Part shown: piece by piece, positions 20,845-33,800 of the stretch | Numbering within the stretch: the first letter of the stretch is position 1 | Layout of the letters: each line of letters opens with the position of its first letter | Assembly (NCBI GenBank): GCA_964036195.1 | Contig: OZ038452.1 | Coordinates: forward strand, 6,752,704 to 6,816,703 | Length of the DNA: 64,000 nucleotides | Direction of reading: 5' to 3' | Source of the DNA: Sphaerolaimus hirsutus | Lineage: Eukaryota; Nematoda; Chromadorea; Monhysterida; Sphaerolaimidae | The notes under the pieces: model-generated | Seen by the model: the letters and a program-made list of their open reading frames with translations, nothing else | Database searches by the model: none | What the model was told of the DNA's origin: nothing | Program-made: the position numbers and the translations under genes

Positions 20845-22183
20845 TAGTGATGTAAAAAGCGCCAGACTTTTGGCGCCAAGCGCCAAAAGCGCCATGGCGC
20901 TTTTGGCATGCGAGCGCCAAGCGCCAATGGCGCCACAGCAAAATAGCGCCAAGCGCCAAAAGCGCCATGGCGCTTTTCTATACCATGGCGCCAAGCGCCA
21001 ATAGCGCCAGCGCCAAAAAATTTTGCTGCATAAAATGCAGCGATGCAAATGCAGTGCTATTGCTTGCTATCTATTTGTTTGTCAACAGGTTCCCATCCCA
21101 ATTTAAAGCTTGCTGACTAGTAACACTATCCAGTGTTGTATACACATATACCATATTTCCTTGAAATACCCCCCTTCAATTAACCCCCCTCGAAATACAC
21201 CCCATCTGGAATAAGGTAGATCATGTATCCAATGAACATGAGATCCACCTTCCCAGACAAGTTCACCACCCATTTTTTTATTTCATTTCGAATGCAATAG
21301 CTCTGTCCATGGGGGTGTTCTAAAGCTGAAACTTTGTATAGGTATATAAAGTTGTAAGACCACTCTACTCCCCAACAATGGGGGAGGTGCGGAGACTCAC
21401 TACAGGGGATGCTATCTATGATAATATGACTATGGAATGATCTATGATAATATGACCAAAATATATCCTATTTGGTCAATTAATTACGTTTTGGGTACAA
21501 AAAAACTATACTTTACTACGACCATTCATAAAAATCCCCCCGGAATAAGCCCCCCTCGAAACTCCCCTCAAAATTTGCACCCTGAAAAAATAAACCCCCT
21601 GGGTGTATTTTGAGGAAATACGGTAGGTACTTCATGCCAGTACTTCATTCCACAGCAACAATACAACTTCATTTGCAATATAATGCAACACTATGCATTT
21701 GAACGCTGTTCGTCGGCTCGTCATCAAGCCTTGAATTGGGATGAAAACCAGTTGACATAAAATGTCGTTGAAAACTAGTGCGTGTATGCCCATTTTATGG
21801 TGAACGTTTTGAATATCCTTGCAATTGCATGGACATGGTTTACAAAATAAGCAAGTAGAGGGTTTGTTCTTCTTGTAACACACTTACAGTAACACATTTA
21901 CTTATGTAACTCATGCAGGCAAGGTCTGTTTACATAAGAAAAATGTTTATTTTTTGTACTACTTGGCGCTTTTTTGGCGCCTTATAAAACGCTAGCGCCA
22001 AGCGCCAATGGCGCCACGACATCATAGCGCCAAGCGCCAAAAGCGCCATGGCGCTTTTTCGTAGCACAGCGCCGAGCGCCAATGGCGCCACAGCAAAAAG
22101 GCGCCAAGCGCCAAAAGCGCCATGGCGCGTTTTGCTTTGGCGCTAGCGCCAAGCGCCAGCGCCATGGCGCTTTTACATCACTA
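20845..22183. mobile_element. hAT-like element, GGCGCC family, with nested insertion
   Basis: Starts TAGTGATGTAAAAAGCGCC, ends GCGCTTTTACATCACTA, and is flanked by GTCAGGTT on both sides (20837-20844 and 22184-22191). The GGCGCC arms are at 20855-21020 and 21961-22183. The element at 21149-21625 is inserted between them. Confidence 0.87.
21149..21625. mobile_element. MITE with TACC(G/A)TATTTCC termini, nested in 20845-22183
   Basis: Left TACCATATTTCCTTGAAATA, right TTTTGAGGAAATACGGTA. The interior differs from the main subfamily and resembles 40000-40186. Confidence 0.78.
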
Positions 22184-23105
22184 GTCAGGTTTCAAATCTG
22201 AATTTGTATTTATTTATCTAGGTACTTTAAATTTGTACTCAACGTGTGTATTTGTATTTACCCATATACCTACTTAAATTTGATTTGATTGTAATATGTC
22301 ACTTAAAAAGCAACATCATTGGTATTTTACACATAAATTTTTTATGTTGTTTTATTTTAAGCATTTCGTCATGTGCTAAATATCATATGCAGATGTATTT
22401 TCACAAAATGTTTATATGATTTTAAAATACTCAGCCAAATGTGCTACAGAAAATAAAGCATCTTTCACAGTTCTCATTTTCACAAGTCTGTTTCAGTTTC
22501 TCATGCAGAAAGCGCTAATTACCTCCAAACAATCGTATTTCTGGTGCCTAATTTCGCAAAAGGAATTCTGACTTAGAAAGCGTTGTTTCTGATGTTTTAG
22601 TGGGAAAAGTGCCAATTTTTCGCTTCTCCTTAACCCGGTTGTTTGGAGACAAAATTTTTTTATCAACACGGGATGGGCGAGCCTCCATGGCAAAGCCCCC
22701 GTCGTAAGACAATCCCTGTGAACCATAATAATAATACACTACCGGTCAGAATAGTTGAGACTCTCCACCGTCATCTCATAAGGGAAATTTGGACGTGTGT
22801 TCGCGTGCACGTCACTCCTCAACCGCTCAGTGAAAATTGTTGATATTTGAATATAATGTAATTTTATGTCGGGGCTAACGTGAAAATCGATGGAATCTTT
22901 CTACGACTGCCCTAACCCAAGATATGGTGGGTCTGAAAAAAGTTAATTTTTCTTTAAAAAATTGGGTGTTGCCCAAAAATAACACAATTTGCACATCAAT
23001 AACTGGTTCATTTGTCAACCGATTCTGGTCAATCGACTCTTAAAATGATCACAAATGATTATAGAGTTCATTTTTGAGGTCAAATCGGTGATGTAGAATT
23101 GTGCA

Positions 23106-23526
23106 TACCGTATTTCCTCGAAATACCCCCGGGGGGTTTATTGTTTCAGAGTGAGAATTTTGAGGGGGGGTATTTCGAGGGGGGGTTTATTATTTCGCCA
23201 AAATTTTTTTGAAATCCCAGTACTAAAATGTTGTCTGAAACGTACGCAGACGTCGAAAAATGCAACAAAAATCGCCATTTATAAAACTCTAAAGACATTT
23301 ATAAGTGTGTAGACGTACAAACACTGTTCTCACAAATAACAGAGTCATCGTTTTTAACGTGTGTTCTGCATTGTCGGGATGACAAACCGCAGCCTTTGTC
23401 ATTTACATTATCTTTACACTAAATTTGGGGGGGGGGTTTATAAGTTCATAGTGTCCATTTTGAGGGGGGGTATTTCGAGGGGGGGGGGGTATTTCGAGGG
23501 GGGGGGTATTTCGAGGAAATACGGTA
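23106..23526. mobile_element. MITE with TACCGTATTTCCTCG termini
   Basis: Full-length copy, both termini intact, with the same interior block as 11625-12039. Confidence 0.88.
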
Positions 23527-24120
23527 TATCAATTTGGGCCTGCGGTTATTGGTATGGATGAAAGACAGAAGTTTGAAGTGCTATAACTTTTGATTGGTAA
23601 GAGATAACGATCTGATTCTTACGGTATTCTGTTTCTGTCAATCAAGAGTATACGATAGCATGTTCAAAAAATTATTTTGCGTGTTGAATAACTGGGTCAA
23701 ATCGGAGTACGGAATTTATACATCACTAAACTGACGTCAAAAGTGGAATCTTCAGGTTGTCCCAATCATTGTAACATTTGAATGATCCAAATCGGCCCAA
23801 GTTATTGAGCTTCAAAATAAATCCCCATGATTGGCCAGATTTTTTATTGACCACCTTTTTATAGACCGCCTTTATCTAGTGACCGGGGGATTATTCAAGC
23901 AAACAAATTTTTCCAGTCATAGTCCCGACCTGAAAACCCAACATACTCGAACAGCATCAAAATTGGGCCAGGGATAAGTAACTGGAAAGCAACAAAAGTG
24001 AGGTGGACCCCCAGCCTCCCAGCTCTATTGTGAAGTCTCAACTATTCTGATCGCTAGTGTAATAACCCGGTTTTTCGAAATACTCGCAATAAGTCAGCAA
24101 CGTACGTACAGAAAACGACC

Positions 24121-24292
24121 CGGTGCGGTGCTTTTCGGTGTTAGCAGTGGCAACCGCTGCCGCCGGTGCCTTTCGGTGCCAGTGCCATTTTTCAGAATGG
24201 CACCGGTGCCGGTGCGGTGCCATTTTATGGCCTGCGCTGACAGTTGCCATTTTCATGCGATGGGAGAGGTGCCGGTGCCTTTATCATCACTA
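24121..24292. mobile_element. hAT-like element with GGTGCC repeats, left end missing
   Basis: GGTGCCGGTGCC-type repeats in both orientations, ending GGTGCCTTTATCATCACTA, closely like the GGCGCC family terminus. Half a splice-ready element follows at about 24293-24335. Confidence 0.6.
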
Positions 24293-24885
24293 GTGACATT
24301 TTACATGGTGCGGACGGACTGGTCCCTGGTTGTAATAACATATTTTTAACTCGTGTTCATAACCGATTCAAATTACAATAGGTTTTCAGGGTGAAGTACA
24401 TGTGATGAAAAACTTGAATATAGTAGTTTATTAGGTTATCTACCCGTCCAACACTTGGCAAGTTATTTCATAGAAAATATTTGAACATTACAAATAGGAA
24501 GAGTAGAATCAAACTTCAAAGCGATTCACTTGATGTAAATAAAGCAAGTAAAAACCAGTGACAAACAATTATTTGAATAATTTAGTTATGATTCAATTTA
24601 TGTAGCAAGCTTTTACCGTAAAGTGCTGCTCTGGTAATTAAACACCCCAGGGCCAGGGGAGTACAGTTATCTGGTGCCAGGGAAATTATCTGGTGAACAT
24701 TCGTCGGGCACACAACGAAACCCGACAACTCTGTCGGGTCAATTGAATCTGAAGCCAAAACTTTTGGGGGGTTTTGGGGGATTCAAAATTTCAGCAAAAT
24801 TTATGTGTAGCAGCAATGCAAATGCAAGTAATCAATACATCATGTATATATTGCATATACGATGTACATCATTCCGTAGGTAGGG

Positions 24886-24969
24886 GGTGTTTCGAGGGGG
24901 TATTATTTTCCCAGCCCATTTTGAGGGGGGGGGGGGGGTAATTTAAGGGGGTAATTCGAGGTAATACGG
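24886..24969. mobile_element. Truncated MITE, TACCGTATTACCTCG subfamily
   Basis: Only the right end remains (GTAATTCGAGGTAATACGG). The preceding TACATCATTCCG is shared with the interior of 7998-8401. Confidence 0.6.
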
Positions 24970-27660
24970 CATTTGTCGCTCCCTGTAGAACAGAAGAGAA
25001 GGGTGCTCAAAAATGGATCGGGTACGATAATTTTGTCTCATTCTCGTGGAGCGTTGTGGTTCTCAGAAGCACTTTACAGTAGTTCGTTACATAAGTGGAA
25101 GTATCACTAAAATGCCACCTAAACAATGCCAATTCACACTCAGTATCAATATAAAAAGTGCTCAAAACACACAACAATATCTCTTCTATGATAGTCGAAA
25201 GCGTACAAAAAATGCTTCGCAATATTTATAAATACTCAACAATAAATTCGATGAAAAAAAAGTTTTTTCGCAGCGTGCTATGCGGCGTCACAAAAAGCTT
25301 TCGCAAAATCGATAAAAAATCAACTTTTTATGGCAAAAAAACGTCATGCACAAAAGTAGTGAATGCTTAAAAACATCCTGCAGTGGCCTAGTAGAGGGTA
25401 CATAACTTGGGAGGGGTATAACTTTTTGGTAACCTGCTTAAAGTATTTTTTGTTATGCACAGCCCCATTAAAAAAGTTATGTACCCTATAATTAGGCCAC
25501 TGCAAGCTGTGATAAGATATTCGCTACTCACAAAAACCGTAAATTATACAATACCATAGCACAATTTCTCAGCGAGATCGTTTTCTAAGTCGTATAATGA
25601 GGATGATCGCAAACGAGCTAAAACAATTAAAAATATGCAAAAATATGTACTTGTAGTACTATAGCATGTGAATTGTAATGCTTGGGTTTCAGTAAAATAC
25701 AGAGCAGATAAAAACAGCCAATACATGTCTAATATCAATGTAACATAATTTTTGTCAACAATGCTGATGCTGTTTTTACAGGGTTTTTTTTCTATATGTG
25801 TTGGTATCCCCCTATTTACATATTACATACACAATATCAAAACTTTTTGAATAAGCCTTCTGATGACTTTTACTTGTAAAATACTTTGTTGACTAGTAGT
25901 GTATTCCAGGAGGGTAGTTGTTCAAAGAAGGTTATTTCTGTCAGAATATCTACCAGGGTCTACCACCAAAGTATTGCACCAATATTTATGTTACACAAAC
26001 AGTGGAAGACATCTATCAATTTCTTTGATGTAGGTATAGCATATAGGCATGGCACTGTAATGTATACATTGCGGGTCTAGATTTGCTACTCTACAGTAAC
26101 ATTACCAACATTAATACAACACAACACTTGTCCACAATCATGCTGTAAAAGTTAACAAATTTGGCTGAATACATTGATTGGAAATAGTAGAAAAGAAAGA
26201 TATTGGAAAACATACTGTATGTAAAATAAACATATGAAAGCATGAAAATGGCATCTGACATCACTATGTAGCCACTTTGTGGCACATTCATGCAAAAAGT
26301 CATACAATTTTGTCTATACTATACAAACGCATAAAAAACGATGTAACAAACAACCAACACAATTATGACATTTTGAATAACATTTAATCCCACACCCATC
26401 ATGTGACAAAGTTCAGTTTCAAGTTTCAAATTCTCAGTACATGCCTGCCTGCGAATTTTATCAATGCTCTGCTAAATATTTAGGCTTTCAGATGCACTGT
26501 AAATTATGTATCTGTAAATGTTTCAAAAATTTACAGGGTGTGGAATGGTCACCAGATGCCAGAAAAATGCATGCACACAATTCTTGGCAAAGCAGTGGCT
26601 ATGTCAAAATTTAATTGCCCAACAGATTTTTTACAGGTAGCCATTCATCAGAGATGATGTGTATTGGGTCAACTAAACTTCATCCCTGGCACCAAATTCA
26701 AATAAAAATGTAAGACCCGAATGTGTACAAATGAATGCCTCACATTATAATTGAATTTGGGTCCTGGGATACATGAAGCTGGAACTTAAAGCACAAAGTT
26801 ACAAGCTAAGGGTTAAAAAGAGTGGTGTATCACAGTATGATACCTAAGCTAGTGTTTGTCATATTCAAAAACACAACGTTCAATTACTTTATAAAAATCA
26901 TTTTTATGTCAAGAAAAAGTGTACAGAAGTCTTAAACAAATAAATAAAGCTGCCACGTGAATGAAAATCTACAAAAATGTTCAAAAATCTACAAAAGAAA
27001 AATAGATGAAATACATTACATTTTAACACAAAAACTTCTGTCGTCAATTCTGGAAGAATGTCCCATTGTCACCTGGGGTTAGAGTTGCTAAGATATTGCA
27101 TTTTTTTATCGGTATTTGTAAAAAAGCACACGCTATATGATATTTGATACATCAATGCAACCCTACCTGGGGCCAATTCCCATCCATGTCAAGTAAAAAT
27201 TGTCAGTAACAGTAATATGAATTCAGTCATCAACTAACAAGCGATTTGTAACATTTCTTGATTCTTGTCACTTGTCAACTGGTGATGTTCAAAGTGCCAC
27301 AACTTTTGCGCCAAACACCATACAATGGCATTTTAATGAGTTTTGCACCAAAAATATGGCGCCAATAGCTAAAAGTGTCATAGCAATTTTACATCACTAT
27401 TTTCACTTGACAAAGTGTGAAATTGGAATCCGGTCGTCACAACAATCTTCAAAACCTATCATAATTGTACTTATGAATATTGAATTGTCAATCCGGATAA
27501 AAAGTTAACTTACACACCCTAAAACATTACAAAGTAAAATGGAGAACACTCAACAATTTGCAATTCAAAACTCATCTTAGGTATGTTACTCACGTATAAA
27601 CATAACAGCGCCAAAACTTGGCGCCACGGTCCATTTTCTCCGGCACCCCCCTGGCACCCC

Positions 27661-27867
27661 CTACCTCTGCATAAAGTTATAGTTATTCTCCTTCTCATTA
27701 ATAACCGGCTCCAACGGGTGCGGGGTTACGGTAGCAGTGGGCGGAGTCGGACCGGCGCCCGGTTCCGCGGCGAAATATTCGGCTACGAAACCTTTGTGCA
27801 CCACAGAATCGTCAGAGTGGAATTCTAGGCGCAGGGTGGATGATGATGAGGTGAATACAGATGGGTT
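27661..27867 (-). CDS. tld: Tolloid exon 18 (end of CUB5, C-terminal tail, stop)
   Basis: Encodes [20 protein letters not shown] and FVAEYF, then a Pro/Thr-rich tail ending NFMQR and TAG at 27663-27661. The acceptor CCCCCGCAG| follows a C-rich tract. 69 codons including the stop. Confidence 0.92.
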   Translation of the reverse strand, partial: NPSVFTSSSSTLRLEFHSDDSVVHKGFVAEYFAAEPGAGPTPPTATVTPHPLEPVINEKENNYNFMQR

Positions 27868-30800
27868 CTGCGGGGGTTTTGGGGGGTTTGAAATGGGTTT
27901 GTGATTGGTTATGTGGATTCATTTTGTAGGTCTCTTGGTTGAGAAAAACTTTTTATATAATTTTATAAAATTTATAATTTTTTAGATGAATAATTTCATG
28001 TGTACATATACATTTAAAGGTAGGAAATCTGAGTTGTTAAAATAAACTAAACTTCTGCCGCCACATATTTGCAGTTCAAGTTGGCCCACTGAGCCACAAA
28101 AAAATATAGATAGAAAAAGCTATGAAAATATCCCAAAATTATAAGAAAATGCGCCAAGATTAACAGCTTTTTCCAATCACTCATCGCCCACCACATTTTT
28201 TCTAGCAAACAATGTAAATAAAACCATGGCAGAACAACAAAACCAACAACATTGCCGCAGAATCGACCAAATGTTTGTTCACCGTCGAACACCTCCACGT
28301 AGTCGTACTCGCAGTTGCCTTCGTGCTCCAAATCGAAGTTTGTGAACCTGCGAACAATTTTTGAATGGAAGAAAGTGCACGGGCGAAAGTGTAAAATGTC
28401 AGATGCCCTGCAAAATTTCTTTTTATTGCGTGCTTTATGTTTTACATTTGACATTTGACAGATCTGTGCGGCATTTTACAGGTCCGGAATTTGCAACTAA
28501 GTGTTACTGTAGGGCAGTGCTGAACTCTACTAGTAAAGTAAAGTAGTGGCAAATGTCATGCAAATGTCAATAATTAAAGAAAAATGATTTTATAACAGAA
28601 CTTATGAGATTTTGGACGACATTTGACAAATTTGTATTCACATTTTCTTGATATTTGACACTTCAATTTTCACTTACAGGGTATGCACTTACGAGTGTGC
28701 GTCTTATTTATTGAATCGCTTACAACTCGTCACTTGTCCACTTGCGTAACTGGCCCCAGGAACTTTAAATTCCCATCACTCCAATGCCCTGCAAAGCAAC
28801 TTCTAAAACGCCAACCTCAATCTAACGGCCATGTCGCTGGTGGGCGCGTGTATGGTCCAACTGCAGGCCTGTTTGGTTGGGTACTGGCCGCCGCCGTAGA
28901 TCGCGTGCGAGTAGATGAAGCCCACGGACTCGACTGCGTGCAGCTCGCCGCCGCACACTGAGAGTTTTGGATGTAGAATATTTTAATTTTCTAGAATAGT
29001 TTAATTTTGAGTGGCATGGGTTTAAATGGGAAAATTTTTATTTTTCTTAATAGAGCAAGAAACGTATCTGACAACGTTTTTTTTTAAATATCAGATTGCA
29101 TTTCAGTAATTTATACTTTTGATACTTTTTACACACAGAAATTACATCGGAGATCACAATAAAAGAAAAACATTGGTTTTTTAATATTCTTTGATAAACC
29201 ATGCGCCGTTTTCTCAAACTTTCTCAAATCAAAAAATTCATCACTAAATTTTTCAGAAAACAAACAACAGGAAAAAGCTACCGCAACTCCTCCCTTTCTG
29301 AGATTTCCATTGAAAATCTAACATTTGCCAAGAATTACAAAAATGTAAAAAGTATACATACTCCCACTTTCTACGTGATTTTATTTGGCAAAACGATATG
29401 CTGATTTCCATGCAAAGCGTTAGCTCTGTGTAGGTATTGTTAAAAACGGGCTGTGCTAAATAATGTCGGGCAATCAAATTTACCCCCCCCCCCCTCAAAA
29501 AAGCCCCCCCCCCACCAACCACTAGTATACTGCGCCTTGAATCCCTTCCTAGACACGCTATTATCCGTGGTGAACACCATGTACAGTTCATTGCCGCCGG
29601 TGCGTACAGGGGCCGGTCTTTTGGTGCCGCAAAAGCGAGCCAACTCCGTCGCTGATTCGCTGCTGCCGTCGTAGAACTCCACCCTGTCGTAGCGGCACGT
29701 TTGATGGCGTTCTAGTTCGAAATCGTCGAATTCCTGCGGGGGGGGGGGGGTTGTTTTTTGACGAATTTGTGTTTTGAAGACATTTGAGCTTTCCAGAAAG
29801 GATCATTTTCTTAGTTGTCGGACTCCTCATTCCGGTGAACTCAAATGTGTTCAAAGCTTATCTCTAAGTTTCCGAATTGCGGTTATAAACTAGTGTGCGT
29901 GGGCTCAAAAAGTGCACTTTAAGACCAGGTTACTTAAAAGCGACAAATTGATGTAAAGGCTTGGTTAAATTTCAAATGCGCGGTCAAGTCAAGTGAAAAG
30001 TAAAATTGATCGTAAACATTCGAATGGTTTGGCAGTTAAATATGAAAAGGGGTGCCCGACGAGACGCCTTCATAAAGGGTGATATGTTTCATGGCTTTGT
30101 TTCAGCACGTAAATTCTCAATTTTCAGCTTAAAAAAGCATTCAAACAAAAGTTAAATTTCTGAAAAAATGTGTAACTTTTTGTTCGCAATTCATAACATA
30201 CGGTGCAAGGCATGCATAAAAAACAAAACCCTCAAACAACCCCCACGCACCAACTGAATCCTATGACCAGGCGTAGTAACAATATGCCAAATACAAGTCT
30301 GTTTATCCATATAATGATGTGGGTAATTGGGACTGTGCACCAAACCATTGGGTGCGTCGATTTGATGTTTGCATCCCCCCTCCTTGCAATTGTGTCCGTC
30401 CTCTGCTAGCACGTAGCCGCTGTGACATTCGCACGCGTAGCTGCCGATCGTGTTCTTGCAGATTTGCTGGCACCCCCCGTTGTTAAGGTCGCACTCGTCC
30501 CGGTCTGGGGGGTTCCGTTTTTTTGTGCTTATTTTGCGGGGGGTGGCGGGGTCGGGTAACTCAATAGATTGTAGTGGGCACATTTTCAGTGCGAAATTGG
30601 TTGTTGCAAAATAAATATAGATTATTTTAAGAAAATCTCATTCAAAATAATTTCAGAAAATACCCCAAAAAGTTAATATTTAAGATAATTAAGATAGAAA
30701 CGTTTTAAAATAGATATCACCCAAGAATCTGGGGCAAATGTTTCTGGCAAACACAAATTACTGGCGCCGCTTCAAAAGCCGGCCCGCGCCGTGTGAAATA

Positions 30801-33800
30801 AAATGTAAAATACCAGACAAAGTTGTGAAATGCCATGTAAAAGTAATTAGGTAGTTTTTAATTACAGTAAGAATTTTACAATCCTACTTTTTACAGGCAC
30901 CAGCCTCAGCTTACATAAAATTTCTTGCGCTGTTTTAGAAAATTGAAATACCAACAAATCCTCACAAATAAAACCACCAACCAGTGAAGAAGATCGCCGC
31001 AAATCCACTCTTTTGAACAGTAGAATCAGAACTGAAAATCAGTCGCAAACGATTTGTTTCCGATGTGACCGCTGGCTGGGCGCCCTTGCCGCAGAAAATG
31101 CCGTGTCTTTTTGCCGCTTTTCCGGAAATTCCCACTGATATAACTTCTACGGAGTCGTAGTTGCACTCGTTCTGAAGATTTGGTTGATTTTTGGGAAAAT
31201 TTTGGTTTTTAAACTCTGATATAATTTAGGACATGAATTTTACACTATTGTACTTTTTTTGCAGGGAAACAATGATTTTTTATTACGGCACAAAACCAAT
31301 AAAATAACAACAAAAAAACTCACATTCATTCCCTCCACCTCAAAATGGGTAAAATTGAGGGTGATCTTGTAACTCGGCAAAGCCTCAATCTCCCACACGC
31401 ATTTCTTATTAGCCGGGTATAGATTCGGGAAATTCGGGCTGGTTACGGTACCGTTATCCGCTTTTATATAGCCTCCGCAAGCGGCGTCGCAACGTCTTTG
31501 ATCCGGTGCCAATTCGAAACCGATATCGCATTCGCAGCGGTAGCCGCCCAATTCATTGACGCATTTTTGTTCGCAGCCATGTTCCCCAGTTTGACACTCG
31601 TCGAATTCTGGTGGGGGGGGGGGTTAATTGAGGGAGAAGGTGGGGGTCGTGGGGAGTATTTACCGTGCTGGAACGTGTGGCGGTTTAATGTACCGTATAG
31701 AGGCACTTCCAGAACGTGTAAAACGTAAAATGTCATGCAAAGTGTCAAAAGTCATGTAAAAATTTATTTGAAGGCGTAAAACATAAGTAAATTTGCCATT
31801 TTACATGCCATTTTACATAACATTTTACATAACGTTTGACACTTTGCATGACACTTTACGTTTTACACGTTATTACTAAGAATAACCACCACAAATCCCA
31901 GTTAGTCCACAGTGAAAAATACGCACCTTTGATGAACATCAGCGAAAATCCCTTCTTCTGCACGGTGTTGTCGCTAACAAAATGTATACGCATTTTGTTG
32001 TGCGTGGAATTCAGGTCGCCCCTAGGAATTGTACCTTTTCCATTTGGCTGTGCTTTTTGGGAACCGCAGTACAGAGCTGCAAAGGTATATGGGGTATTTT
32101 GAAGGAGTTGCTGATAATATTTTTCTGCTAAATATTTAAAGTATTAGAGGGTATTTCGAGGGGGATAATTCAAAACATACCGTGTATACGTATTTATATC
32201 TTGCAAAACTGTGTTTGCTGCGTGTTGTAATGATATGGAAATTATCACACAAAAAATTACACATTCAATCATACCAATAAAACATGATCAACTTATCATA
32301 CAGCAGTAAAACGTCACCCCTCGAATTTCCCTCAATAAAACCCGAAATTCCGAAAGAAAAACACCCCTTTAAATAAGTCCCCCTCAAAAATCCCCTAACA
32401 ATCTACAAAAACCACCGACCAATCTGATGGGCATTCTCCTCCGCACCAGAATAAATCTCCAATCTATCATAAATGCAATCATCGTGACCTTCCAGTTCGA
32501 AAAGGTTGAATTTGACCGCCACTTGGTACCCCTGGGGTACCAAAATGTCCCACCAACAATCGACATTTGCACGGTAATCGTGCGGGTACCCGGGGGATTC
32601 GATTACACCCCTGTCGGCGGCTAAGACACCCCCGCAGCGCACTGGGAGGGGGGGGGGCGGAGTTTAGTTTGAACTGAGTGACATATGTATATGGTTTTTT
32701 GGCGGGCAGCCCGATAAGTTTTTTTTTGGGTGTTTTCAAGTGACAGGTTTTGTTGTTGTAATTGCCAGAGTTTGTCGATTGTCTGTCAGTCAATTTTTTT
32801 GTTGCAAATGACAGATTCGAGAATTTTTAATCCAGAAATCTCGATAATTGGAAAATTCGAAATTCGCAACACACAACCAACTATAATAAGTCAGATACAA
32901 GCTGGGCACCGGTTGCAATATAGTCGTAGCCAGCGCGTCCATGCTGTCGGGCCCCACGAGCCCTGCATCGGGCTGGTCCAATGGGGAGGCTGATGCGCGA
33001 AACTCCACCCACAAACGCTCGCCCGACGACGAGAACACCGAGGGCGTGTGTCGCGAACCGCACAGACGGGCTGGGGGTTGTTGTTTGTTTGTTTTTTGGG
33101 GGGGGGGTTGGAGATGGATAATTGACAAAAAAAGTGGTAAGTGATTGGCGAGGTTGAAGTGAGATAGGTTAAATTACCGAATGTAATTAATTGTAACTTG
33201 GCAAATGAAACTACACTTCGAGCTTATTCACTTGCGTTTTGCAGAATTTGCGTTTTTGATTTCATAAGATACCTAAACTTGAATGCGACAGTTCTATGTT
33301 CTGCGTTACCGTATTTCCTCGAAATACTCCCAGGGGGTTTATTTTTGCAGGGTGAGAATTTTGAGTTGAGGGGGTAAACAATGGTGGGGTACATCGAGGT
33401 ATAAATTCATAGTGTCAATTTTGAGGGAGGTATTTCGAGAGGGGGGTATTTCGAAGGGTTATTTCGAGGATATACTTATTCTCAAAAATCTACTCAAACC
33501 ACAAAAACTAAAAACCTAAAAAGGGTCATGCCCCCTCCAAAAACCACAACCCCCTCACCCACCAATCAGCGGGCTGCCCGCATAAAACCCATCCCTGATC
33601 TCCAAATAATTCTCAGTGGCCCTTTTACACTCGGCCCCGACACCCAATTCGGGCAGAACTAATTGGGTTACATTCACTGTGACAGTTTCACCTCGCGAAG
33701 CGATTATACGCCATTGACAGTGGCGTTTTGCGGTGCGGCGGGTGCGGCTGCGTCGTTGTGTGGGCGCTGTGGGGGGGGGTGTTTGAGGGGGTGGTTTGGG

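Larger units (their letters stand above)
19489..27660. other. Intergenic region between the convergent GPCR and tolloid genes
   Basis: No gene is seen. Repeats cover 19575-19977, 20247-20358, 20373-20563, 20845-22183, 23106-23526, 24121-24292 and 24886-24969. A decayed GGCGCC copy ending TTTTACATCACTA is near 27290-27400. The rest is AT-rich with only short spurious frames. Confidence 0.6.

Noticed and set aside
28683-28961. 92-codon plus-strand frame
   Set aside because: It is the antisense of tolloid exon 16, which is supported by CUB sequence and splice phases.
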